NCBI GenBank assembly: GCA_020631735.1
Contig: CM036199.1
Location: 19,695,553-19,759,552, forward strand
Direction of reading: 5' to 3'
DNA: 64,000 bases
Origin: Saccharum officinarum
Taxonomy: Eukaryota > Streptophyta > Magnoliopsida > Poales > Poaceae
Positions within the stretch are counted from its first letter, which is position 1; the number at the start of each line of letters is the position of its first letter. The translations under genes were made by a program, and so were the position numbers. Below the pieces are notes generated by a model. It was given only the letters and a program-made list of their open reading frames with translations. It made no database searches and was not told the origin of the DNA. This document shows positions 1 to 10,600 of the stretch, piece by piece.

Positions 1-2310
1 TTTTCTTCACCAGATCAACTCCATAAAACCATCTTTCTCCTGGTTCTGACCAGTTCAACGGAGTTCTGCACCTGCGGCCATACAATGCTTCAAACGGTGC
101 CATTTTGATACTCTCTTGGTAACTGTTATTGTATGAGAATTCTGCTAACGGTAAACATTCATCCCATTGATCTTGATAGGTGAGAGCACAAGATCTTAAC
201 ATATCTTCCAAAATTTGATTTACTCTTTCAGTCTGTCCCCCAGTTTGTGGATGATAGGCTGTGCTGTAAAGAAGTTTAGTACCTAATGACTTTTGAAACT
301 GTCTCCAAAATTGCGAAACAAACTGAGTACCCCTGTCAGTAACAATTGTTTTGGGTATTCCATGTAAACTCATAATCCGAGCAACATATATTTCTGCATA
401 TCGAGATGCTCTATAGTCAACCTTCACAGGTACAAAGTGAGCTGACTTAGTCAAACGGTCCACAATGACCCAAATTGAATCAAAGCCTCTTGAGGTCTTG
501 GGTAACCCAGTAATGAAATCCATACTGATATCTTCCCACTTCCAGGATGGAATGGGCAAGGGTTGTAACATTCCTGCCGACTTCAGGTGTACTGCCTTCA
601 CTTTACAACAAGTATCACATCTAGCAACATACTTAGCAATCTCAATTTTCATTTTGGTCCACCAGAATCTCTGTTTCAAATCTTGATACATCTTATTACT
701 CCCTGGATGAATAGAAAACCTTGTACTATGTGCTTCATCAAGAATGAGCCGACGTAACTCTGGAACCTTTGGGACCACTAGCCGGTTCTTAAACCATAAC
801 ACATCTGCCTCATCAATACTGAAATCTGTCTGTTGACCAGTTCTAACTTTTTCTTTGATGTGAGTGATTCCGGAATTTGTTCTCTGAGCAGATACAATCT
901 GATCTTTGAGTGTTGATTCTACTGTGACACTAGTCAGCTGACCTTGTTGAATTATTTCAATATTCAACTTTTCCAATTCGTAACACAAACTGTAATCCAT
1001 TGGCTTCACAGTCGTACAATTGCAATGATTCTTTCTACTGAGTGCATCAGCAACTACATTCGCTTTTCCAGGGTGATAGTGTACTTCTAAATCATAATCC
1101 TTTATCAACTCAAGCCACCTTCTTTGCCTCATATTCAATTCTGACTGAGTAAAGATATACTTTAAACTCTTGTGATCTGTATACATGTGGCAAGTATTAC
1201 CTAACAAGTAATGACGCCATATTTTTAATGCATGAACCACAGCTGCTAATTCAAGATCATGTGTCGGATAATGTTCTTCATGGCGCTTCAACTGTCTTGA
1301 GGCATAAGCAATGACTCTGCCTTCCTGCATCAATACGCAACCAAGGCCAATACCCGAGGCATCACAGTAAACATCAAATGGCTTTTCTATATCTGGCTGT
1401 GCCAAAACTGGAGCAGTTGTCAATGACTTCTTTAAAATTCTAAAAGCTTTCTCACATTCTGTAGACCATATGAACTTAGTTTGATTCTTCAACAACTCTG
1501 TGATTGGCTTGGCTACCTTTGAAAAGTCAGGTATGAATCGACGGTAATAACCCGCCATTCCCAGAAAACTTCGGACTTCATGAACTGAGATTGGTGGCTT
1601 CCAATTCAGAATATCTTTCACCTTGCCAGGATCTACTGCTACTCCTTCGGCTGACAACACATGTCCTAAGAATTGCACTTCTTTTAACCAAAACTCACAT
1701 TTACTGAACTTGGCATACAATTGATGATCTCTCAGACGAGTCAGAACAATTCTGAGATGCTCAACATGCTCTTCTTCACTTTTGGAGTATACCAGAATAT
1801 CATCAATAAAGACAACCACAAACTTGTCAAGTTCTGGCATGAAAACTGAATTCATCAGATACATGAAATGTGCCGGTGCATTAGTGAGACCAAAAGACAT
1901 AACTAGGTACTCATACAGTCCATATCTGGTGGTGAATGCAGTCTTTGGAATATCTTCAGGTCGAATCTTAATTTGATGGTATCCTGATCGAAGATCGATC
2001 TTTGAAAATACCTTTGCCCCCGCAAGCTGATCAAAGAGCAGATCAATGCGAGGCAACGGATATTTATTCTTAATGGTTACTTCATTCAGCGGTCGATAGT
2101 CAACACACATCCTTAAAGTCTGATCTTTCTTCTTGACAAAAAGAGCTGGACATCCCCATGGTGAGGAACTGGGTCTGATAAAACCTTTGTCACGTAACTC
2201 TTGCAATTGATCCTTAAGTTCTGCTAATTCATTGGGTGGCATTCTGTAAGCTCTCCGGGATATTGGGGCAGTACCCGGTTTTAACTCAATCACAAACTCT
2301 ACATCTCTGT
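1..2310 (-). pseudogene. pol of the Tekay-like element (RT, RNase H, integrase; 3' end cut by window)
   Basis: The reading frame runs leftward from about 2310 to the edge. No complete minus-strand ORF of 60 codons or more is contained here, as expected if the frame stays open past position 1. The RT palm motif FIDDILVY is at about 1815-1785. The RNase H start [12 protein letters not shown] is at about 1365-1320, followed by the TDHKSL segment near 1170 and a conserved DALSR end near 1045. The integrase zinc-binding region is about 740-590, and the core, with its first two aspartates (MDFITG, TDRGTQF), is about 540-300. Relative to gag-protease it is out of frame by one base near 2310, so this copy is probably non-autonomous unless frameshifting compensates. 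Part of integrase and any chromodomain lie outside. Confidence 0.85.
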
Positions 2311-3945
2311 CGGTGGCAGACCTGGTAGATCATCTGGAAACACATCTGGAAATTCACAGACTACCGGTATATCACAAATCTCCTGTACTGAAGTTGCACA
2401 TACCCTTTCAACTGTTCTCTTTGGGATAGGAAGTTGGATAAGAAGATGAGATTTATTATCTGGCAGGTTCAACCTTATAGTTCTGTGCAGTGCATCTATA
2501 AGGGCTCCTCTTTGGTACATCCAATTCATACCCAGGATTACATCTATATCCTGTTTCTGTAATATTATCATTGAGGTAGGGAATATATGCCCACCTAACT
2601 CTATAGGTACGTCACGTACCATCTCCTTAGTACACAGTCGTCCCCCGGGCGACTGGATAAAGAAATCCTCTTGTGTTCCCATAATTGGAATGTCATACTT
2701 AACAACAAAGGTGCGATTTATGAATGTATGCGATGCACCTGAATCAAATAACAGTACTGCTGGATGATTAGCAACAGGGAACATACCCATCATAACAGGT
2801 TCTCCCTCTGGGATTGCACTTGCTTGAGTATAGAATACACGTCCGGTCTTCCTCTTCTCACCCTTACCCTTCTGAACATTCAGATTATTATTCTTGCTCT
2901 GAAGTTGTTGCTGTTGTGGTACGGGAGCTCTGGGATAATTGGGATTGTACTGCCTTGGATATGGGCAATCCTTGGAAAAGTGGCCTGGCTTTCCACAGTT
3001 GTAGCAGGGAAAGTTATGGGTTACTGGAGTCTGGTTTCGAATACCAGGGGCATTCGGCTGCTGTAAAAATTGCGGGGTTGCGGCAGGACGGAAAAACGTC
3101 TGCGGCTGAACTTGGTATTGCGGTGGACGATAAGTTGGGCGGAAATGGTTCTGAGGGTGATAAACAAACTTCTGGCGTTTCTTAATGCCGCCAGACGGAC
3201 TTGAAAACACTGGCTTCTTTTTCTTCGACTCCTTGTGCAGTCGGGACTTCTCTTCTGACGCAATAGCCACATTGACTATCTCATGGTAAGTAGCATTATA
3301 GCAGGTGACTAATGCTTCCTGGATTCTGGTACTCAAACCTCTCATGAAACAACTCTTCTTCTTTGCATCGGTATTCACATATTCAGCTGCATACTGGGAC
3401 AGATGATTGAATTTGCCCACATATTGTAGAACTGTCTGGTTCCCTTGCTTCAGTGAGAGAAACTCCTCTAGCTTCATGGCCATGACACCATCTGGGATAT
3501 AATGTGCTCTAAAGGCTTCACGAAACTCCTGCCAAGTGACACGGTGGCCAGCAGGCTGTGCGGCGACTAGATTCGCCCACCACGCCCCTGCGGCACCTCT
3601 GAGTTGTTGTGCTGCAAACACAGGCTTCTGGTGCTCTGTGCACTGTAAAAGTTCAAACTTCTGCTCCATGGTACGGAGCCAGTCATCCGCCTCTAGCGGC
3701 TCATCTGCCTTTGAGAACACTGGTGGACGGGTATCGGTGAAATCCACATAAGTGGTTTCCCCTCCATTGTTACGGCCTCGACGACCCTGATTCCCATTCT
3801 GATTCTGATTCTGAGCCAACAGGGTAGTGGCATTAACCAGTGCGGCAATAGCTTCTGCCAAGGTAGGTGGAAACGGTGGGGGATTCGGAGTATTGTCCCC
3901 TCCCTGGGAAGTTCCAGTACCGTCCATCTGTTGTACACAAACCAT
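2299..3945 (-). CDS. gag-protease ORF of the Tekay-like element, frameshifted before RT
   Basis: The ORF has 548 codons. Its N-terminal half is a retrotransposon gag core, with a capsid-like stretch around residues 80-220 including the AWW and [11 protein letters not shown] segments. One CCHC zinc knuckle ([14 protein letters not shown]) follows near residues 315-328. Then comes a retropepsin-type aspartic protease with active-site DSGASHTF near residue 403 and the GMNW motif near residue 473. In relatives one reading frame continues into reverse transcriptase. Here it stops at 2299, while the next frame continues RT without interruption, which indicates one base missing near 2310. Gag packages the RNA and the protease would cut the polyprotein. 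The N-terminal part could still be made, but RT, RNase H and integrase could not be made by straight translation. Confidence 0.87.
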   Translation of the reverse strand: MVCVQQMDGTGTSQGGDNTPNPPPFPPTLAEAIAALVNATTLLAQNQNQNGNQGRRGRNNGGETTYVDFTDTRPPVFSKADEPLEADDWLRTMEQKFELLQCTEHQKPVFAAQQLRGAAGAWWANLVAAQPAGHRVTWQEFREAFRAHYIPDGVMAMKLEEFLSLKQGNQTVLQYVGKFNHLSQYAAEYVNTDAKKKSCFMRGLSTRIQEALVTCYNATYHEIVNVAIASEEKSRLHKESKKKKPVFSSPSGGIKKRQKFVYHPQNHFRPTYRPPQYQVQPQTFFRPAATPQFLQQPNAPGIRNQTPVTHNFPCYNCGKPGHFSKDCPYPRQYNPNYPRAPVPQQQQLQSKNNNLNVQKGKGEKRKTGRVFYTQASAIPEGEPVMMGMFPVANHPAVLLFDSGASHTFINRTFVVKYDIPIMGTQEDFFIQSPGGRLCTKEMVRDVPIELGGHIFPTSMIILQKQDIDVILGMNWMYQRGALIDALHRTIRLNLPDNKSHLLIQLPIPKRTVERVCATSVQEICDIPVVCEFPDVFPDDLPGLPPTEM

Positions 3946-4119
3946 GTTTATTTACATTGCTTTATTGAATTAAAAAGCAGTTAGCACAGAACTTGTATAC
4001 ACATACAAACTCATCTTACATATTTCATTACAAACTGGCTTGCAAGCAAGAAACCACCCACTAAGGTTCTTAGAAAGCAGGAAAGACTACTATATTACAC
4101 AACCATCCATGTCGGCCCT

Positions 4120-4635
4120 TCACTCCTCATCATCATCGCTGATCACGATCACTTCCTCCTCATTCTCTGGAGCACTTGCACCAGTGACATGACTTGCATC
4201 ATCCCCACTTTCCATCATGGGTTCATCTTCTTCCGGATCTTCTTCATTGTCCTCTCCATCAGGAACAACCACGGCACCAACATCATCTTCTACTGCCTGG
4301 GGCTGATGATTGGGATTCATCAGATCATTTAGCCTATGAACTTCCTCATGCAGAACTGTGTTGTACTGCTCCAGGTGTGTCACATAAAGCTCCAACTCAC
4401 GAACACGAGCCCTGGCTTCTGTCTCCTTTTCCAGAGACTCATTCTGGAACTGTTTCCAAAAACGCATGTTGCGCTTCAGTCGCTCTACTTCTGATGTAAG
4501 CCTTGCAACCTCTGACTCCGAATCCGGGTTCGGATTACGGCTACTGCTTGCTCCATCAACTCTGGCGGCCAACTGATGACGCGGCACTCCTTGCGGACCC
4601 GTTTTCTTGCGAGGAGTCGTCTTCACACGTGCCAT
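4120..4635 (-). CDS. Extra ORF of the Tekay-like element: histone-H3-tail-like N terminus, coiled coil, acidic SIM-like C terminus
   Basis: A 171-residue ORF lies between the PBS and gag. Residues 2-25 align with the histone H3 tail. A1, R2, K4, T6, R8, K9, T11 and G12 (H3 numbering, after the Met) are in register, and then PR-QLA follows with a one-residue offset. Residues about 40-105 are charged, rich in E, R, L and K, with heptad-like spacing (for example SEVERLKRNMRFWKQF), which suggests a coiled coil. The last 50 residues are very acidic and end VIVISDDDEE, the hydrophobic-then-acidic pattern of a SUMO-interacting motif. There is no known enzymatic domain. It has its own ATG and stop, so it is either a separate protein or translated from a spliced or subgenomic RNA. 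Its function is unknown. The histone mimicry is my reading and not an established annotation. Confidence 0.75.
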   Translation of the reverse strand: MARVKTTPRKKTGPQGVPRHQLAARVDGASSSRNPNPDSESEVARLTSEVERLKRNMRFWKQFQNESLEKETEARARVRELELYVTHLEQYNTVLHEEVHRLNDLMNPNHQPQAVEDDVGAVVVPDGEDNEEDPEEDEPMMESGDDASHVTGASAPENEEEVIVISDDDEE

Positions 4636-5000
4636 CCTAAAACAAGACAGAATTAGGACGATGAGAACAGATAGGGGGATCTGAAGGTTAGCATGAATAG
4701 GATTGAACCTTACTTAACCCAAACCACTTTAAAAGGGAAGGTAACTTAAGCAGGTTAATTAAACATGATGCATGCATCGTACTTACGATCTAACAGAAAG
4801 ATTTAAGTAACACATGCAATCTTTATAACATAGGGCACTATACATGATACTTCACTACGAAGCTTTCAAATATGAGCTAAGGAAACTATAGAATGGATTA
4901 AGAGAAGCAAAAGCAGTTTGGACCCAAAATATCAGTATTAAATTTGTTGACCCAAATCATTTTGAAGTTTTACAAGGTAATACTACAATAACCCGAGTGA
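4636..5000 (-). other. Leader of the Tekay-like element between PBS and first ORF
   Basis: About 365 bp of AT-rich leader without an ORF. This is the expected 5' untranslated and packaging region. I see no further motif. Confidence 0.5.
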
Positions 5001-5016
5001 TTATGCTCTGGTACCA
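5001..5016 (-). promoter_or_regulatory. Primer binding site of the Tekay-like element
   Basis: On the minus strand, two bases after the LTR end, the sequence reads TGGTACCAGAGC. It matches the usual plant retrotransposon PBS complementary to the 3' end of initiator tRNA-Met (TGGTATCAGAGC) at 11 of 12 positions. The site fixes the inner LTR boundary and the direction of the element. Confidence 0.85.
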
Positions 5017-5018
5017 GC

Positions 5019-8000
5019 TGTCACAGAACCTCCTAATTATGATGGCCCACAAGCACACGTCATTGTCATAATGACCTCTGACAGTCGTACTTATGTTCAC
5101 CATAACTTAAAAGGCCTGCTTTCCTCCGAACAGGATCCAATCACAGGAGTATTGCAATATTACAACAGTTTATTCAAAATATTCAACAGAGTAAAGTAGC
5201 GGAAGTCTTACAATAACTTAAGTTACAAACCAGTTTTCAAACTTAAAACCTTATGTAACATTATTACAAACCAGTAGTAGAGAAGTATCGGTAGTAACTT
5301 TATTACAACACACAAGCGAGATGCCTTGCCCAAAGGCCACACAATCTACTCGTCGTCACTGTCTTCAACCACGACGGTCATGCAACAAGGCTCGAAGCAG
5401 ACTTGTTCATGAACCGCACCTGCAACAAGGGGTTAACAAACCCTGAGTACGAGAGTACTCAACAAGACTTACCCGACTAAGACAAAGACTCCAAGGGCAT
5501 GCTAGCTTTAGGGAATCAAGGTACGGGTAATCAAGAATCAAATTTTTTTTTGCAGAAAAGCTTATTAAAGTAAGTCCTTATCTTCAACATTTTACTTTTA
5601 CCATTGATGGTTCATTAACCAATTCTAGGTGATCCTAATCTAGATCAAAGTAATTATCATCAAAACCTTTCTCATTCTTTCTTTCAATTCCAGTTCTTAA
5701 CTACGATGTTGGTGCAAGGCCAAGACTCCTTTCTCGTGGAGTAACGACGATTCGAACCGCTTCATTTACCCAGCTGGGGATTCCTAACCACACGACATAT
5801 GTAGAACTGAATCTTGCATATATCAACTCTTACTCGGGTTTTCCCAAAACCAGAACGTGTCCATCGCCACCCGAGAGCACAGTACTCCTCGAACCCGGCC
5901 CAATTCTAGCCCCGAGGGTACACGTTACTCTCGCCATCTCTCCACTCCCAGTGCGAGGTTAGACGTTCTCGTAATGGACTAACCAAAGTAAGGCTTACCC
6001 GACATGGGCACATGGCTAGTACTAATAAAAACTCCATGACGCGAGGGCCAACAACGTACGGTCCTTAACTGATAAGGCGGAAACAATACAGTGGGACTCC
6101 TTTCCCAATGCATGTTAGCAGTGGCCAAACCACCCGCCCGATCTTACAAGTTCATTCACATATTTCAATATTCATTCGATATGCCGTCATGGCTATGTAA
6201 ACATTCATTTAAAAGCTTAACTTCTAAGCATAGCGAAGCATACTACGCATTTTCTGTAAATCAGGTATCAAGGTTGATATCACAATAATCAAGGATGATA
6301 ATGCAGCAATTAGGTTATCACTCAACTCCTAATTACTTAATGCAGTCAACCATAATATAAATAATAAAACATTTGTAAAACTCAAGGTAGGGTTTAAATG
6401 CACCGGGGCTTGCCTTGCTCAAACACGACGACCGACTCAGACTCGAGGACTTCACCCCCTGGTCCGGAACCCACCGACGATCGCTCTTCTCCGGAAGCTT
6501 GATCGACGACTTCGGCTTCCTCGAAAGCGGAGACTACACGAATACATAACATGCTTTAACATGATGCTCGATGATAAACATGATGCTTGATGATAACATG
6601 CTACGAGTTACTACTGGAGTACAACTTACTTCTACGGTACAGTCGCAAACAGAAAACCTACTAACTAGAAGCGACGATTCCAGCGATACCAGCTTTTAAC
6701 CTAACAAGTTACTAACGAGCTCAATCATGAAATTAAGGTGCCAAAGATCACCAAAGGGTAGTGACCTAAGGACTTCACTCAATCAAAAGGCACCCAACAC
6801 TTAAAGTTCTCAAATTAACATTTATTTTCTATTTAACTAATTAGGGCATAATTAGGAGTTGATCAAATTTTACCTAATCAAGCTCAAACTTTTTCTATGG
6901 GTTAAGAATGAATTACAACAGTGTTATAATAAATTTCATAATTTTTGGATAAATAAATTAATTATTAAAATTACTGGAAGTTGCATTTAATCTTTAATGA
7001 AACTAATTAATTCTACTGCTCAAAGTATTCAAATTCATGATTTAACATTTTTCCTAGATAGTTTATACATTGAAAAGCTTACACAAAAATTTTCATGAAT
7101 TTTGGAACTCTACACAATTTTTAATGAAATAAACAAATAATAACACTATTCATATCTTTGAAAAAGAAAAACAAAAACGAAATCGGGCTGACTTTTCTTT
7201 TTCCCCGCGGTCCGGCCCAACCAGACGGCCCGCTCACGCGCGCCCGCGTTTGCTCACGCTTGCGCGGCCCAGCAAGCGGCCCACTCGCGCGGCCTGCCCG
7301 CACGCGCGCGCTCTTCCTCTCTCTCTCGCTGACAGCTCTGTCCCACCCGTCATCACCTACCTCCGCTCTCTCGTTCTCTCCCGCGCGCTCGGCCATGCCC
7401 GCACGGCGGCCGGCCGGTGATCACACCGCTAACGACTCAACCACCATGACCAAAACGATCTACACCACCCTACGACTCCACTACGCCCTTCTACAGCTAA
7501 GCTCGAGCTCCGGCGACCCCTTACCGACGACGATGGCGGACCACGGTCGACGGTGAGCCGCGAAAACGCGTCCCCAACGGAGTAGCGGCTAAATTAACGC
7601 GAGGAAAACATTCAGGGGCTCACAGCGGTTATGGTGGTGCTCTTGGTGACGACGGCGACGAGCTGGAGTGGCCTGGCCACGTGGGGGCGGTGGTGGCGGT
7701 GCTCCGACCGGAGTTGGGTATGGGAAGTGGTGGTGCGGTGGTTCGGGCGAGAAAACAGCTAAACCTGTTGGACCATGAGGTGCGCGAGGGCGAGGCGAAC
7801 TTGCTGGTGCGATTTGCGTGGCTAGTGGTGACTCGACGGCGGCAGCGGCGAGCGACGGAGCTAGCGGCGGCGGTGGTGGCGAAAACGGTGAACGCCACTG
7901 TGAACCTCGGTATATATAGAAGGAAATCGCGTCTACAGAGCAGCACTGCAGTGCTATCGCGCTGGCGATCCTGGCGCGCGCGAGAAGCTCCTGGACGTCG

Positions 8001-9116
8001 CCCGGCGGCTCGCCGGCGCCCATGCCGCGCGGTGCCCGGCGGCGATTGGTCGCGGCACTGTAGCTGTCCCCCCCCAACTTTGAATTTTCAAACTGTTTTC
8101 TCAAATTACTCTCAAAATCATGTAATAACTTGAAAAACTTCCAATCTATGAAATCTTCAGAATTTCAAGCTCTACAAGTTTTGTATTGAACACTTTTTCA
8201 AATTATAACTGGATTTTGAAATTTGAATTTAAACTCAAAAGGGGACACATTTTTCAGATTTGGTAATTTAGAAATTACTTTTGATTTTATATTGAAACTT
8301 CAAAATCTCCCAACATCAAAGTTGTATATCTTGACCAGACCTACAACTTTGCTGTTCAAAACTTTTTAAAATTCAGCCTCCATTTTGAAATCTTAGTTTG
8401 GGGACAAAAATGAATTAAATTTGAAATTTGTTTATTTTCAAAATTGCTCCACATTTTACACTAAAACTTTGAAAACTCAAAACACCAAAGTTGTAGCCCT
8501 TGAAAAGTTCTACAAACTTGGTTTTGAACTTTTTTCCAAATTTTGCTTAGATTTTGAATTATTTCAAAAGGGGTAAAACAGGGTTTTGAAATTTAGGGTT
8601 TTCGGAGGAATTTTAAATCGAAATTTGTTGCTACTTTGATTGGTGATTACTTAGTGATCAAAACCTCACCCAAGGGCATCATTTGGACCAACATGACATG
8701 GTTGACCAAATGCCACTCTTGGTTGACCAATTAGCTTTAAAAATTCTTTTACATTTCTTCCCAGATTTGAATTTAAATTTGAATCGGAAAACTCGTGACA
8801 AGTTTTGGGACTCCAATTTAAACTCAAATTTGGATCTTCATTTTAAATGTTGTACTTGAGCTCATACCCTACACTTGACACTAGTGGGCAACACAGTCGC
8901 ACACCTCAATTTACGCAGGGCATGGACTAAGTATTTGCGGTGGCATTCGAAATTAGGGTTTTCGGGTTCGGAGCACACCACTGAGAAACACATTCAACCT
9001 GAATAAGTAAACTCGTTTTAGTTGATGCATAACAAGTTTAACCTAACAGGGATGCTTTGCAATGCATTATGATGACATGGCAGATTAATTAGCACTATAA
9101 CACCCGGGGTGTTACA
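5019..9116 (-). repeat. 5' LTR of the Tekay-like element (4.1 kb)
   Basis: Read on the minus strand the LTR starts TGTAACACCCCGGGTG (9116) and ends GGTTCTGTGACA (5019), so it has the usual TG...CA ends. At 4098 bp it is very long for an LTR. It contains no gene. It has a GC-rich pyrimidine block (7200-7560), a second GC-rich block (7590-8060) and an AT-rich part (8100-8600) with three diverged copies of a unit around a 'ctacaa(g/c)ttt' core. A TATA-like string at 7909-7919 could be the promoter, which would place transcription start near 7885. ORFs of 60-170 codons within it are short, low-complexity and overlap on both strands, so I do not call them. Confidence 0.85.
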
Positions 9117-9763
9117 TCGCTCTGTGCCACCAACAAGCTCTACACCGATGAACTTTACACGCGGATGAGCCTCCATTTCTCTCAAGCAGTAAAGAGATGT
9201 TACGCTGAAAGCGCATGTTGCAAGCATACATTTCAAATATTTTAGACGTTTCAGAGGTATGTATGTTGCAAAAGTCGATCCGGATGTTGCATACAGTATG
9301 TTGCAAGCGTCTATTCCAATGTTTCATCTGTTTTACAAACTATGTTGCAAGTGTATTATCTGGATGTTGCATATGTTTCACACATATGTTGCAAGTGTTT
9401 TATCCAGACGTTGCGTATGTTTTGCAATGGTTTTCAAGTGTTTTTCAGATGTTTTTGCAAGTGTTTCAGATGCATGTTTCAAGTGTTTCATCTGTCTTCT
9501 TTTGTATGTTGCAAGTGTTACATCTGAATATTTCAAAAGTAGATCGGACGAGTGCAGCGGATCTCCATCTGGTCGGTGTGGATCAGATTTTCGACGGTGT
9601 TTCTCGCCTCCACGGTGGTTAGTGGCGGCGGGCGGACCACGCCCCTACAGTAGTGGTCAGCGACGGCTTGAGGCAACTCTTGGATGGGTGCCTCCGGGCC
9701 TCGCGTGGACGCGTGAAATGGCACGTGCCCCGACCATCCAAACGTCCGGACAGTAGTAGTGTT
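9117..9763. mobile_element. Mutator-like non-autonomous element, fragment cut by the Tekay-like insertion
   Basis: About 350 bp (9200-9540) consist of degenerate repeats of the type 'atgttgcaagtgtttcatctg', followed by a GC-rich block and an end with 'accatccaaacgtccggac'. The same three parts occur, inverted, in the complete element at 47238-48593, which has a 9-bp target duplication. The left part is missing because the retrotransposon LTR begins at 9116. The Cys/Phe/Val-rich ORFs here are translations of the repeats and not genes. The right end is approximate, placed by analogy with the other copy. Confidence 0.6.
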
Positions 9764-10009
9764 ATATATTGTTCATCGCTGACATCAGAAGTCAGGACTC
9801 ACTATCCAACTGATACTCACCCACAGACGGTAGGCGAACAAGTGGGCACCATAGTGTTCTCCTCGTACCACAGTATATTCACCAAAATGCATCAATCTAG
9901 TTTCATCAAAACCATCCTTGAATATGGTCTTAGTAGTATATTTATTTGGTAGCATACATATTATTCCCTAACTAGATCAAAGTCAGATAAGTTTAAATTA
10001 CAACTAAAC
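9764..10009. other. Unassigned spacer
   Basis: AT-rich sequence between the Mutator-like fragment and the next LTR element. I see no gene or repeat that I can name. Confidence 0.4.
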
Positions 10010-10562
10010 TGTCACACGTCCAATACGGGCTGCACTCTTTGGCGGAGAAAACGGGCCAACCAGGGCCCAAGAGAGGGCGCCGCCGTCGCAGCCACCGCGT
10101 CAACTGGGCCTCGTGGCCTACCCTAGGCTGGGTGCACGCCCAAGGAAGGAGGCGCCACGGCCGCTGTCGCCAGTTCCACCATCGTCATCGTCAATTACTA
10201 TATCAAGTCCTAGTTGAATTTGGAAAGAGTTGGTTAAGTTAGGAGAGTTAAGATTGTTAGATGAAAAGGAGAATCCAAACCCTATAAGGATCTCCTGAGT
10301 TGCTTAGGAATCAAGTCTCGCTAGGACTATAAATACTAGCGGCATGTAATCGTTGTGATCAAGAATAGAATAGCCGAAAGGCCTTTATCCTCTCCTCTCT
10401 CTCCTTCTTCTTCTTCCCCACGCGACGCCCTCCTCTCTTCTCCTCCCCAGCGCCACCGCCCTTGCCCAAACCCTAGCCGTCGTGCCATAGCACACCGCCG
10501 CCACCACCTCCTCCACCATAGCCGTCGGCCCCTAGGGTACCCCCTGCGACAAGCCTGTTACA
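10010..10562 (+). repeat. 5' LTR of the deleted gypsy element
   Basis: A TG...CA LTR of 553 bp. It contains 'ggactataaatactag' near 10323-10338, a good TATA context, followed by a pyrimidine-rich segment (10380-10450). The 3' LTR at 13149-13700 is the partner. Confidence 0.88.
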
Positions 10563-10600
10563 TCTAGGATTCGGAGACCACAACGATCCTTTGGGAACCC

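Larger units (their letters stand above)
1..9116 (-). mobile_element. Ty3/gypsy LTR retrotransposon, Tekay/Del-like chromovirus (3' part outside window)
   Basis: The element lies on the minus strand. Its order from right to left is 5' LTR (9116-5019), primer binding site (about 5016-5001), a small extra ORF (4635-4120), gag-protease (3945-2299) and reverse transcriptase, RNase H and integrase (about 2310 to the window edge). The gag style, the zinc knuckle, the RT-RNaseH-integrase order and the initiator-methionine-tRNA-like PBS fit the chromovirus branch. The Tekay/Del assignment rests on the gag core and the long LTR and is an inference, because the chromodomain that would follow integrase lies beyond position 1. 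The 3' LTR and the target-site duplication are also outside. The bases just right of the LTR are tcgct, the candidate duplication. The element is inserted in a Mutator-like element whose remainder is at 9117-9763. Confidence 0.88.

Noticed and set aside
4120..4635. A histone H3 gene fragment
   Set aside because: Only the first 25 residues resemble H3. No histone fold follows, and the ORF sits in a retrotransposon leader, so it is not a histone gene.
7158..8133. Several ORFs of 90-170 codons in the long LTR
   Set aside because: Low complexity, overlapping on both strands, in GC-rich LTR sequence; no domain or start context.
9215..9756. Cys/Phe/Val-rich ORFs
   Set aside because: They are translations of the degenerate 'atgttgcaagtg' repeats of a Mutator-like element, in two overlapping frames.
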